Positions 11,082-21,485 of a DNA stretch of 64,000 nucleotides are shown piece after piece. The stretch's first letter is position 1; every line of letters starts with the position of its first letter. The DNA comes from Bretschneidera sinensis. Its lineage: Eukaryota > Streptophyta > Magnoliopsida > Brassicales > Akaniaceae. The notes below the pieces were generated by a model that saw nothing but the letters and a program-made list of their open reading frames with translations, did not search any database and was not told the origin of the DNA. A program made the position numbers and the translations under genes. The stretch is from contig CM043703.1 in assembly GCA_023935145.1 (NCBI GenBank), forward strand, positions 24,129,727 through 24,193,726, given 5' to 3'.

Positions 11082-11437
11082 GAGCTCCACTATACTTCCT
11101 AAAGCTCATAAATGTACTTAAAGAAGTGGGGGGCCTCTGATACAGCCAATAATTCACTCTCCAGTAGTTTGATAACACATGCACAATTCCTCTCAAATGA
11201 CCAAATGAAACTTGGTCGCACCAATAACCGGCACTAACAACTCCCCTCCAATGACTGGACGACACATAGATGAGTAGGTGACGAGCCCATCATTCATAGA
11301 TTTCTCACACACCAAATTCTAAGCATGATTCCAAGCATTGGGCCATCTCTGAACACCTAACTAGACCCTTCGCTGGGTAAATGAGATTTTTGGGATCGCG
11401 CCATCCCGAGCACGTGGTCAACTCATCCTTGAACCAC

Positions 11438-11446
11438 TATAAAAGG
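11438..11446 (+). promoter_or_regulatory. TATA box in Tat-1 LTR
   Basis: TATAAAAGG preceded by a CACGTG-containing stretch (GAGCACGTGGTC near 11409) and followed by a pyrimidine-rich leader. It is the likely core promoter of the LTR. Confidence 0.6.
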
Positions 11447-11677
11447 CCCAAGGTATGTGAGTCTAATCCCATCTTCAATTTTCAAGCTTATTACTGAGAG
11501 CATTAGCATCCCAACTCCCTATTCTCCAAAAGACCTTGCATTGACATTGGTATGGGAAAGTCCTCGGAGGCACCACTTCCTTTTCCTCCGGCGACTCTTT
11601 AGTTCACCTCATTTCTTTTGTGCAGACCGAGAATATCAGACCTTCAGCTCAACAATAGTGGACTTTCGGCATCAACA

Positions 11678-12524
11678 ACTCTCAACACCAAGATCTAAAG
11701 CCCTATCAAACATCTCATTCATTCTAAGAATCAACGTCTCCATAGCTTCAAGCCCAAACCTATTTTCTGCTTTCATTTTAGTTGACAAGAAATTCTTAAG
11801 CAGAGTACCCTAAATAAGCTTATCAAGATAACCTGACAGTGTTGTTGATTGTTTTGCATTGGTGTTTGGGGGATTTCAATCTTTTCTCTTAACCAGTTTA
11901 GCTTCTCATGATCATGAATGTGCATATACTCATAACCAATGCTCCTATAGTAAGCTTGCTTGAGTCTTGTCAATATGGACCTCAGATTTTACTTTGAACG
12001 ATTATCAGATGAAAACCAAACATTCTCCACTCCCCTAAAAAGAATTCCTATCAAGATCAGCCTCAGAGAACCCATGAAAAGCAGGGTCTAAATCATCTTT
12101 AATTTCCCTTCTTCTAAACCCAATGGATCTAACTTAGCTTTTATGTGACCATTAAGCTGGTAAGCCCTCACTAGTTGCAAGCAACAAAAATATACTATCT
12201 TGTATTGTTTAGCCTAAAAATCCAGGCGATGCAACTGCCTGAGAAATTATCCTATGATTCATCAACACTTATATCAGGTCAGTTTTCCATGTTTTTTTGA
12301 AGCTTTTCTATGTATTCACTGCTTGTCCCATCCAAAAAGCTATCATTTAGCCTAGATAGGGTCAATTGGCACTCCTTAAGCCTTTTATTTGAAGACTGTG
12401 GTATGAAGATGTCGATTCTGTGAGGGAAGGAACCTTGTTCTTGTCAAACATGATCCACTAATAGCAAGCCTTATCATGCTAGCACTCACCCCCAACAAGC
12501 CCATAGCTTATCAATCCAAGCCAC
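11678..12524 (-). pseudogene. 2-oxoglutarate dehydrogenase E1, N-terminal part, pseudogene
   Basis: E1 of the mitochondrial 2-oxoglutarate dehydrogenase complex decarboxylates 2-oxoglutarate with thiamine diphosphate in the citric acid cycle. Reading the - strand from a GTG in place of the start (12522-12524), the order is as in plant E1: a targeting-peptide-like start (LTRTRFLPS near 12450), SRLNDSFLDGTSSEYIEKL near 12330, LVRAYQLNGHIKAKLDPLG near 12150, IGYEYMHIHDHEKLNWLR near 11910, NRFGLEAMETLI near 11750 and MFDRALDLGVES ending at 11678. The match stops exactly where the Tat-1 LTR ends. Stops (for example a Trp codon turned TAG near 11815) and several frameshifts show decay. The thiamine-binding and later regions are absent from this piece. 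No introns are seen within it. Confidence 0.85.
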
Positions 12525-13152
12525 CCAAAAAAAAAAACTTCTAGTTAAGTAAAGATTGTACCTCCCAAGCTCAAGCCTCGATCATGAACATAGATGGTTT
12601 TCTAAACATGTACAAACAAATCAAAATTGAATGAAATAAGTAAACAAATCATTTCTTACTCAAGAGAATTTAAGTTTTTATGTATATTTATGATTTATGA
12701 CCAGAAAAAAAAGCATGAATTAATAATGCAAATCAAAATTATAAAAATAAACGAATGGAACTTTTCAAATCCTAAATTTCTATGTATCCAAGAAAACAGG
12801 AACCTCAAAAATCCACCGAGCCTAACACAACTATTAGCCTGTATGAAAATGACGTATTATTTAAAATCGTAAGAAGAAATACCAGTAGATTTTTGCACTT
12901 ACACCTTTTAACAATTGACACAAAAATTTCTTGAAACTAACATTGATTCTTGCAGTACAAGCTTATGCACATATTCAATGGATCAAAATCACATTACTGC
13001 ATAAGTAGATGAAGAGTTAACCACCAATCATATATTAGACACAGATGAAAAGGTTAATATCAAACAGATTATGTAATGAGAGAGTCACTCAAGAACATTT
13101 TATGATGAGTTGAAAAAGGGTTAATGACTAATACTTCAATTAAGGCAAGTAC
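12525..13152. other. AT-rich stretch between the two E1 pseudogene pieces
   Basis: No gene recognised. Read on -, it starts right after the GT donor of the downstream E1 exon piece and is AT-rich and intron-like. A further E1 exon may be hidden near 12900-13010 but I could not support one. The open stretch at 12627-12872 + is AT-rich and lacks motifs. Confidence 0.5.
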
Positions 13153-13410
13153 CTAAAGAAAATGCTCCAATCGTGAACTTGAATGTTCAAGGCCCTGTCC
13201 AAAATAACCATGAGGAAGCAACACCACTGTAGCCTAGTTTGATGTGGACACTTTGACTTCCCACTACTCAGAAACTGATCAAAAATCACTTGAGCCCTAT
13301 GACCCCATTAGAAAAGTCACTAAATTGAGCATTCCAGATAATAAATGCATGTGGATTTTCCATTTGAGTAACCCATTTCGAATCCAAGAACACCAAATTC
13401 TAAAAGAGAA
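13153..13410 (-). pseudogene. 2-oxoglutarate dehydrogenase E1, late exon, pseudogene
   Basis: On the - strand, an exon-like block starts after a TGTCTGCAG acceptor (13411-13419) and ends before a GTACTTGCC donor (13152 downward). It reads, with frameshifts, LEFGVLGFEMGYSMENPHAF, then IIWNAQFSDFSNG, VIFDQFLSSGK and fragments of the HGYxGQGPEHSS region of plant E1. That is the C-terminal transketolase-like part of the enzyme. Retained intron borders say this was copied as DNA, not as processed mRNA. It lies 5' of the N-terminal piece in gene orientation, the reverse of the normal order. Confidence 0.72.
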
Positions 13411-13807
13411 CTGCAGACAAGACCATATATTCCTCAAATATAAAATTAGGGACTGGGTAATACAAGTGAACACCAATATAAGAAGAACTATATATGAATT
13501 TAGATAGTTATATTATGGCCACAAAAAACCTCCTCCTTTATCCTAAATTTCAATTCAAATCAATCACCCAGAAAATTAAATTGAGTGTTTCTTGCAACTA
13601 AAATCATGGAAATATAAATAGCAGCATTCTAAATTATAGAAGTGTTTTTTTTTAGTAAATCTGGCGAGATGAGCAAATCCTCTGAATAATCTGTTAGAAC
13701 CAACTCCTGGTTAACTACCAAAATCCTCAACAACAACTAAAATTAGAAAGAGAAAAAATAATTAAGAATTTTGTAAAGACTGAAACCATAAAATCAAACA
13801 TGATTAC
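13411..13807. other. Intron-like AT-rich stretch left of Cop-1
   Basis: No gene seen. Read on -, this is consistent with intron sequence upstream of the E1 exon. Its last five bases, ATTAC (13803-13807), are the left target duplication of Cop-1. Confidence 0.5.
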
Positions 13808-14090
13808 TGAAAGTTTCTGTAATGAAGGGTACTGTATTGTATTGAATTTTATTGAGTATTACAGTGAATATATAGAACATGTGCATGGCCAAATGAATCT
13901 TCCATAGAATGAGGAATGATGAATATCATTGTTGACAGTTATGTGTGCTGACTAGGCTTGTGTAACAAATTTTGTTGTAGAGGAACATATTGTGGTTTTA
14001 GGAGAATTATCTTATGTATGTGTCTTTACTGTAGACTGAGGTATGTGATCAGGTGTGAATGACTCTACCGTGGGGTAAGGTGTGTTATCA
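13808..14090 (-). repeat. Cop-1 LTR, 3' copy
   Basis: On + it reads TGAAAGTTTCTGTAATG ... GTGTGTTATCA and pairs with 30326-30594. On the coding strand it begins TGATAACACACC. Confidence 0.9.
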
Positions 14091-14668
14091 CCCCCTGCAA
14101 ACTGATGGGTGGGAACCAAAGAAATTTGGATCGATGAAGATTTAAGAGATGTGTAGGTGGTCCCTTAGTAAAGATATCAGTTATTTGGCAAGACGAATGT
14201 ACAAACTTCACCTTGAGAATGTTGTTGACTACCAAGTCTCTTACAAAGTGGTAGTCCACTTCAATGTGTTTTGTCCTAGCATAAAGCACAGGGTTGGCTG
14301 CCATTTGAGTTGCTGATATATTATCATACTGAATTAGTAGGGGTGTGGGGAAAGACACATGTAAGTCTTTGATTATATAAAATAGCCATAACATTTAAGA
14401 CACTGCAATGGCAAGTGCCTTATATGTAGCTTTAAAACTTGAATGCGAGATTATTGGTTGCTTTTTGGAGCACCATGAGAACATATTGTGGCCCAGATAT
14501 ACACAAAACCCAGTAGTAGATTTCCTTGTGTTTGGACATCCAGCCCAGTCTGCATCTGTGTAAGCGTAGATGTTGGAGGTAGGTCCTGGTCTGATAGGAA
14601 TGCATGTGCCAAGAGTGCTCTTAAGATAGTACATGATTCGTTTGACTGCCAGAAGATATGTTGAAGTA
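14091..14668 (-). pseudogene. Cop-1 pol: RNase H end
   Basis: The - strand reads the copia RNase H in two pieces split by a stop near 14395. The first piece holds YAYTDADWAGCPNTRKSTTG, carrying the first acidic residues. The second holds IQYDNISATQMAANPV and RTKHIEVDYHFVRD, ending with an ADIFTKG-type tail. The passage KRIMYYLKSTLG marks the RNase H start. Cop-2 entered just upstream, between QVYQFMHTP and STYLLAVKRIMYYL. The domain looks complete but is unlinked from its polymerase. Confidence 0.82.
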
Positions 14669-14673
14669 GGTAT

Positions 14674-15094
14674 TGTTGGAATTTTGGGTTCAAATATGTT
14701 ATAACATTGTACATGTAGACCCGTTATCTAATAAATGACCCAATTAAGTGATATAATTTTATGGGTCTCCAAAGTATCAAGGTTCTTTAGTATGGACCAC
14801 CTTATGTATAGAAGCCCGATGTGGTATGGGTCTTTATTAATGGGCCAAAGACCCAATGCACATGTGTGAGGTAACTGTTTGGGTTATGGTCCCTAAGACA
14901 TAGGGAAATAAATAGACATCAGGAGAGGGTGTTTAGTGTGTTAAACTTTACTGAAATAGATAGTTCTTCTCCCTCCCCTCTAACATTCAGTTGATTGGTT
15001 CCCATGCCAAAGGTGGTTCTCCCTGTAGTCTTAGAAGATCAACCCAAGGAGGCTTGCTTGCAATGGATTCCGGTTTGTTTCTAACTCATCTTCT

Positions 15095-15139
<45 letters not shown>

Positions 15140-15217
15140 TTCTTGACAAGTTTAATATGAAAAGATCTTGGCTGTATCATCGATTATTTGTGTATTAGTA
15201 TCAAGATTAATATAACG
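14674..15217 (+). repeat. Cop-2 5' LTR
   Basis: Starts TGTTGGAATTTTGGG and ends ATATAACG; the last base differs from the ATATAACA of the 3' copy, so the terminal CA has mutated. A TA run spans about 15097-15136, longer than in the 3' LTR. Confidence 0.9.
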
Positions 15218-15219
15218 AG

Positions 15220-15231
15220 TGGTATCAGAGC
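15220..15231 (+). promoter_or_regulatory. Cop-2 primer binding site
   Basis: TGGTATCAGAGC, complementary to the 3' end of initiator-Met tRNA, two bases after the LTR. Confidence 0.85.
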
Positions 15232-16455
15232 CTTTCATGTTAAATTGTTGAGATTCATATGAAAATTGAGTTTATTGAATTTTCTCCCATAAAGCATGTT
15301 CAGGGCAGAAATTTGTTTTGAAAAAAAAATTGCTATAAATCCATGTTTGTTGATGAGATTGTATGATTACTCTGTGAATTGCATCTCCAAATATGATTTT
15401 TTTTATGGGTATGACAATATTAAATTTTGGTGATTTTTAGTGACTGTTTTTGTAACTGCAAATTGCAATTTATCAAACCAGCATTGCAGCACTGGCTTTG
15501 ATCTTTCTTTTTTGGCTAATTCCGTAAATTACGCATTAAGCCCTTTGGCGTTGGTTCATATGATAAAGATAGCCGTTTTTAATTTTTCTATAACTGGTGG
15601 AAATCATTATACATTGTATGCAATTTTTCTATAAAGATTGCAATTGTGGAAATCATTTTTTATTGTCATGACAACTTGCCATGATATTCTGGATATGTTG
15701 AGAATATATAGTAAAGTGGAAATTGTGGAAATCATTTTTTATTGTCATGACAGCTTGCCATGATATTCTGGATATGCTGAGAATATATAGTAAAGTGAAA
15801 ATTGTGGAAATCTTTTTTCTTTATTGTCATGACAGCTTGCCAATTGCAAGCATATTATTTTGGTATTCATTGTAGAGGACCAATACAGTCAGTCCCAAAA
15901 TCCAGACAACTGGTGCAGCAGCACCGGCAATCTGTCTCTTTGGCAGATTGCTGGCGCCGCGGCGCCAAGGGCTGGCACCATGGCGCCGGTCAAGGTAAAA
16001 AAAAAAATTAAGGATTTTGTTCCAAATTTTATGTTTAATGTTTTTGATGAATGAATTGAAGTATTACTTTACCAAAGCAATCTCTAATATGTAAATTTAT
16101 TTATTTTAAGACATGTAAACATACTATTACTATGTGAAAATAATCAGCCCAAAGGAAGGTTATTTTTGCATTGTTAATAGATTAAAATAGTTGTGAATAT
16201 GTGACAAATAAAGGTTACCATGCGAATAATGTGTCAGTCCAAAGAAAGGCACATTATTTGGTAGGTTGGGTTGTCAATAGTTATAAACTATATTTGAGAT
16301 ACCATTTACAAGTTGATATTTCTGTCCAAAGAAGTATTAATGTTGTGCTAGGTATCTTGTTATGGGCCCACATGCATGTGTATATGTATACAGTTTTGTT
16401 TTGATTCATATATACATGAGTTGTTACTAATTGTGAGTTTTTGTTCTTGTTTATA
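15232..16455 (+). other. Cop-2 leader before gag
   Basis: No credible gene in 1.2 kb. It contains a 79-bp tandem repeat and a GC-rich island near 15890-15990 within AT-rich sequence. The island includes the 14-bp palindrome GGCGCCGCGGCGCC at 15953-15966 and further GGCGCC copies. Confidence 0.65.
15643..15848 (+). repeat. 79-bp tandem repeat in Cop-2 leader
   Basis: Units begin ATTGTGGAAATC at 15643, 15722 and 15801 (period 79, about 2.6 copies) and carry ATTGTCATGACA and TGATATTCTGGATATG. The third copy is partial and diverged. Confidence 0.9.
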
Positions 16456-17318
16456 GAAACATCGATTTCTGCTAACATCAACAGCATTCCCCTGCTTACC
16501 GGCACGGATTTCAAGAAGTGGCAAGATCATGTTATGATCGTGTTGGGGTGCATGGAATTAGACTATGCATTGAGGGTCGATCACCCCGCACCTTTGACCA
16601 GAAATAGTACCACTGAGCAAAAGGTTGTATATGAAAAGTGGGAGCGAACAAACCACATGAGCCTAACGATTATGAAGCACTCGATTCTGGATACCATAAG
16701 GGGTTCTATTCCTGATGAAAATGATGCTAAAAAATTCCTCTCCCAAATAACGGATCGATTTGCCGCAGCACCATCTTGACTAAGCTTATCTCAATGTGGT
16801 ATAAGGGGAAGGGAAAAATAAGAGAGTACATCATGGAGATGTCAAACCTTGTGATAAGACTAAAGGCATTCAAGCTAGAATTGCCAGAAGACATTCTGGT
16901 GCACTTAGTTTTGATCTCTCTTCCTACACAATTCAGTCCTATCAAAATCAGTTACAATGGTCAAAAGGAGAAATGGACTTTGAATGAGCTGATTGCTCAA
17001 TGTGTCCAAGAGGAAGAGAGACTTAATCATGAAAAGGTATAAAGTGCTCATTTAGCATCAACTTATCAAGACCCCAGTTCCAACAAGAAAAGAAAGAGGA
17101 ACATTAAAGGAAAGGAAATTGCAGGGTCTGGAAATTCACACCACAAGGGACAATAGAAACAAGATGAAGGTATAACTTGTTTCTTTTGCCACAAATCTAG
17201 TCATGTGAAGAAAGACTGCACAAAATATGCCAAGTATGTGACATGGCATGAGAAGAAGGGTAAACTTCTAAACTTTGTTTGTTCAGAAGTTAATTTGGCT
17301 TTAGTACCTAAGAACACT
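16456..17318 (+). pseudogene. Cop-2 gag
   Basis: A copia gag, the capsid protein of virus-like particles. It opens with a typical N-terminal passage (IPLLTGTDFKKWQDHVMIVL), continues with KFLSQITDRFA, breaks at a stop near 16777, and resumes with MWYKGKGKIREYIMEMSNLV at about 16797. A CCHC zinc knuckle (CFFCHKSSHVKKDC, 17178-17219) closes it. Stops near 17039 and 17153 add to the damage. The usual initiator could not be fixed; the homologous reading begins just after 16456. Confidence 0.8.
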
Positions 17319-18629
17319 TAGTGGATATATACAGGTGCAACTACTCACATAAGTGTTTCTATGTAGGGGTGTATAAAGAGCCGCACGCCAACTGATGCTT
17401 ACAGATTCATCTATGTAGGAAATGTCGAAAGAGCTCCTGTGGAGGTAGTTTGTTTATTTAGATTAAAATTGGAATATGGTTGTAATTTGGATTTGGATGA
17501 GACTTTTTATGTACTGTCTTTTAGACGAAATTTGGTTTATATTTCATGTTTAGACAAATCAAGTTTTTCTTGTTCATTTGGAAATAGAAAGTTTAGTCTT
17601 TTTCAAAATTCAAATTTGTTTGGTACTGGTTCTTTAATTGATAATTTATATAAACTGGATATGATTGCCTCCAAAGAAAATGAATACTTGCATACAAGTA
17701 ATGTTGGTATTAAGCGCATATTAACAAATGAGAATTCATCAATGTTATGGCACAAGCGTTTAGGACATATTTCTTAAAAAAGGATTCAAAGATTTGTGTA
17801 AGAAGAAATTCTTGATCCCTTAGATTTGTCAGATTTTGAAGTCTGCATTGAGTGCATTAAGGCAAAACAAACAAATGTTAAAAATAATGGTGCTAATAGG
17901 AGTAATAGTGTCTTAGAATTGATACATACAGATATTTGTGGTCCATTTCCTACCACTTCTTGGAATGGACAACAATATTTTATCACTTTCATAGATGACT
18001 ACTCTAGGTATAGCTATCTTTATTTAATTCATGAGAAGTCTCAATCTATATACATGTTCAATAATTTCAAAGCCAAAGTTGAAAATCAATTACGCAAGAA
18101 AATTAAGGCTATAAAATCTAACCGTGGAGGTGAATACTACGGTAGATATGATGGATTAGGTGAACAATGTCCCGGACCCTTCGCCAAATTTTTTATAGAA
18201 TGTAGGATCGTTCCTCAATACACCATGCCAAGGACTCCTAGTCAAAATGGTGTATCTGAGAGATGAAACCAAACTTTAAAGGATATGGTAAGAAGTATGA
18301 TTAGTCATTCTTTTTTGCCAGAATAGCTTTGAGGTGAAGCCATCAAGGCTGCAGTTTACATCCTGAACAGAGTTCCAAGTAAAGCAGTAGCTAAAATCCC
18401 ATACGAGTTATGGACAGGCAAAAAGCCTAGCATTAGGCATTTGCATGTTTTGGGATGTCCAGCTGAGGCTCGGCCTTATAAGCCAAATGAGAAGAAGCTA
18501 GACTCAAGGACCATTAGCTGTTATTTTGTTAGATACTCTGAAAGATCAAGGGGTTTCAAATTTTATGATTCCTCTAACATATCCTTTTTGAAACGGGCAA
18601 TGCCAAGTTCATTGAGGATGTTGAGTTAA
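17319..18629 (+). pseudogene. Cop-2 protease and integrase
   Basis: The protease motif reads WIYTGATTHIS where copia has DTG, so the catalytic Asp is now Tyr. Next come the pre-integrase histidine motif (MLWHKRLGHIS near 17747) and CIECIKAKQT. The integrase core follows: LIHTDICGPFP with its first Asp, then IKSNRGGEYYG in which the second catalytic Asp is Asn, then PSQNGVSER with the Glu (about 18260). A stop follows directly. Related sequence continues through KIPYELWTGKKPSIRHLHVLG to about 18629. At least two catalytic residues are lost in addition to frame breaks. Confidence 0.82.
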
Positions 18630-20527
18630 GTGGGAGAGACCAACTCAGGCAAGTCAATTTTGAAGAGGAATGTGTTTACATTCCTGTTGTTACAACTGAA
18701 AACGTTCAGGTATCCATACCTGATGTTATTCAAAATGCAAATCCGGAGATCCAACGCATTGATGATGAACCTGAATTGTGGTCCGCTCAAAATCAGGAAC
18801 CGCTTGAGGTTCATCAAGAGGTACCTCAACAACCTCAAGTGGAAGTACCATTAAGGAGATCCACTAGAGAAAGGAGAAACGCGATTTCGACTGATTATGT
18901 CGTGTATCTCCAGGAACATGAGTTTGATATGGGTCTGAAAGATGATCCGACTTCTTTTAGTCAAGTCAAACAATATCTTAATTCTGAAAAGTGGATTGAA
19001 GCCATGAAGGATGAGATGAAATCAATGGATGACAACGGTGTTTGGGACTTAGTTGAGTTGCCCAAAGGTGCGAAACTGATTGGTTGCAAATGGATATTTA
19101 AAATCAAACAGGATTCAAAAGGCAACATTGAAAGGTATAAGGCCCGCCTAGTCGCCAAAGGTTTCACTCAAAAGGAAGGCATTGATTATAAAGAGACTTT
19201 TTCGTCGGTTTAGATGAAAGATTCATTTAGAATCATTACGGCACTTGTAGCTCACTGTGATTTGGAGCTACATCAAATGGACGTTAAAATAGCGTTTCTC
19301 ACTGGAAACATTGAAGAAATAATATACATGGTGTAACTGGAGAACTTTGAGTCCAAATATTCAAAGCATCTTGTATGGAAGCTTAAGAAGTCCATTTATG
19401 GCTTAAAACAGGCATCCCGGCAATAGTATCAGAAATTTGATCAGGTGATTACATCCTTTGGATTTAAGGAAAACACCGTTGATTAGTGCATATATCTCAA
19501 GTTCAATGGGAGCAAATTTATTATCCTGGTGCTATATGTAGACGACATTCTACTGGTAAGCAGCGATATAAGCCTATTGCATGATACCAAAAGATTTCTA
19601 TCAAGTAAATTTGAAATGAAAGATCTTGGTGATGTGTCCTTTGTTTTGGGTATATAGATCCATAGAGATCGTTCCAGAGATATGCTTGGACTATCATAAA
19701 ATACCTATATTGATAAAATGCTAAGTAGATTTAGCATGAGTGGTTGTGCACTAGGAAACACACTCGTGGCAAATGGTGATAAGTTCAGTTTGCTCCAATG
19801 TCCGAAAAATGAACTTGAGAAGAATGAAATGAAGAAATATCCCTATGCTTCGGCTGTTGGAAGTATCATGTATACACAAGTGTGTACGCGACTGGACATT
19901 GTGTACATTGTTGGAATGCTAGGCAGATATTTGAGTAACCCGGGCATGGATCATTGGAAAGCAGCTAAACGGGTTATGAGATATCTACAAAGAACGAAGG
20001 ATTATATGCTCACATATTGGAGATCGGATCTTTTGGAGATCGTTGTGTATTCAGACTCCAATTTTTTCGAGTGTCTCGATAGCAGGAGATCCACTTCTGG
20101 CTATATCTTTATGTTAGCTGGAGGAGCTATATCATGGAAGAGTGTGAAATAGTCACTCATAGCTACTTCTACCATAGAGGTAGAGTTCATAGCTTGCCAT
20201 GAGGCATCAAATCAGGGAATATAGCTGTGAAATTTTATCACTGGGCTGGGCACGGTTGATGGTATTGATAGACCATTAATGATTTATTGTGATAATAAGG
20301 CTGCTGAGTTGTATTCCAAGAACAACCGAAGCTCATCGAGGTCAAAGCATATTGATATCAAGTTTTTGGTTATCAAAGAGAGAGTTCAGAATTTTCAAGT
20401 GTCAATTGAGCATATCAGTACAAACTCTATGATTGCAGATCCGCTTACTAAAGGTTTGCCACCTATAGTGTTTCATAAGCATGTTGCTCACATGGGTGTT
20501 ATTCTTTTGGACCATATGCCCGTATAG
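18630..20527 (+). pseudogene. Cop-2 reverse transcriptase and RNase H
   Basis: The RT begins around 18776 and continues through WIEAMKDEMKSMDDNGVWDL and [19 protein letters not shown] stop occurs at 19211. The catalytic YVDD box is intact (LYVDDILLVS, 19534-19545), as is FEMKDLGDVSFVLG. The RNase H follows, with IVVYSDSNFF, RRSTSGYIF and IYCDNKAAE, and ends at a stop at 20527. At least six in-frame stops make it non-functional although the polymerase active-site motif survives, the only one in this window that does. Confidence 0.83.
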
Positions 20528-20966
20528 TGGGAGTTTATATTTGGCCTTTTACTTTTGCTTAATTGACATGGTTATGTTGTTCTGTACAGACTTTGGATTA
20601 TGTATTTTTTTATTACTCTATGATGACTTTCATTGCAGTTTTGCATTTAATGTTGGAAAGTATTTCATATGATTCTTTTGAGTCATATGGAGGACCTGTT
20701 AGAAATTGACATGTTTAAGATCAAGTTTTATGTAATTTCCATGCTACACATTCATACTAGATCTATGTTGTTAATTATGTTAGTGTTGTTACCATTGATG
20801 GGTTTTGTTACGATAAATGTGATAAAGGTCGCTTTGATCCTACATTGATATGGTTAATGGACCAGATTGTTGTTGGATATTTTGGTTTAGATAGCACAAA
20901 TGAGCTCAATTAAGGTTATCTTTATGTACAATATAAAGGATAACATATGTAACACAAGTGGGAGAT
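20528..20966 (+). other. Cop-2 3' noncoding tract
   Basis: No gene. Ends with the polypurine tract ACAAGTGGGAGAT just before the 3' LTR. Confidence 0.65.
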
Positions 20967-21485
20967 TGTTGGAATTTTGGGTTCAGATATGTTATAACAT
21001 TGTACATGTAGACCCTTTATCTAATAAAGGATCCAATTAAGTGATATAATTTTTTTGGGTCTCCAAAGTATTAGAGTTCTTTAGTATGCGCCACCTTATG
21101 TGTAAAAGCCCGATGTGGTATGGGTCTTTGTTAATGGGCCAAAGACTCAATGCACATGTGTGAGATAACTGTTAGGGTTATGGTCCCTAAGGCACATGGA
21201 AATAAATAGACATCAGGGGAGGGTGTTTAGTGTGTTAAACTTTATTGAAACAGACAGTTCTTCTCCCTCCCCTCTAACATTCAGTTGATTGGTTCCCATA
21301 CCAAAGGTGGTTCTCCCTGTAGTCTTAAAAGATCAACCTAAGGAGGCTTGCTTGTAATGGATTCCGGTTTGTTTTTAACTCATCTTCTCAATATATATAT
21401 ATATGAATTCTTGACAAGTTTAATATGAAAAGATCTTGGCTATATCATCAATTATTTGTGTATTAGTATCAAGATTAATATAACA
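20967..21485 (+). repeat. Cop-2 3' LTR
   Basis: TGTTGGAATTTTGGG ... ATATAACA, matching 14674-15217 apart from scattered substitutions and a shorter TA run. Confidence 0.9.

Larger units (their letters stand above)
10284..11677 (+). mobile_element. Tat-1: probable Tat-lineage gypsy LTR
   Basis: The right end is sharp. LTR-like text ends CATCAACA at 11677, and 2-oxoglutarate dehydrogenase pseudo-coding sequence resumes at 11678. Upstream lie a CTATAAAAGGCCCAAGGTATG promoter region, Ser/Pro-rich leader-like text and CTCGG-rich repeats, all reminiscent of Tat/Ogre-type LTRs. The left end is not resolved: Chr-1 ends at 10278 and no TG start with an ACTCT duplicate is clear. It may be a solo or truncated LTR. 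The lineage call is recognition only. Confidence 0.55.
14674..21485 (+). mobile_element. Cop-2: Ty1/copia element inside Cop-1
   Basis: LTRs of 544 and 519 bp bracket a + strand gag-protease-integrase-RT-RNase H order. Target duplication is GGTAT (14669-14673) versus GGTGT (21486-21490), one transition apart. The primer site follows the 5' LTR and a purine-rich AAGTGGGAGAT precedes the 3' LTR. The LTR length difference comes mostly from a TA microsatellite. Many stops in every domain mean it cannot move on its own. It has a 1.2-kb leader before gag. Confidence 0.92.

Noticed and set aside
10616..11121. Three overlapping ORFs on both strands (Ser/Thr/Pro-rich and Trp/Arg-rich)
   Set aside because: They follow the 48-bp tandem array; a period divisible by three keeps frames open without coding.
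11457..11813. 118-codon ORF on + starting MSLIPSSIF
   Set aside because: Spans the end of the Tat-1 LTR and crosses into the antisense E1 pseudogene, so it cannot be one protein.
13244..13507. 87-codon ORF on +
   Set aside because: It is the antisense of the E1 exon remnant plus intron-like sequence.
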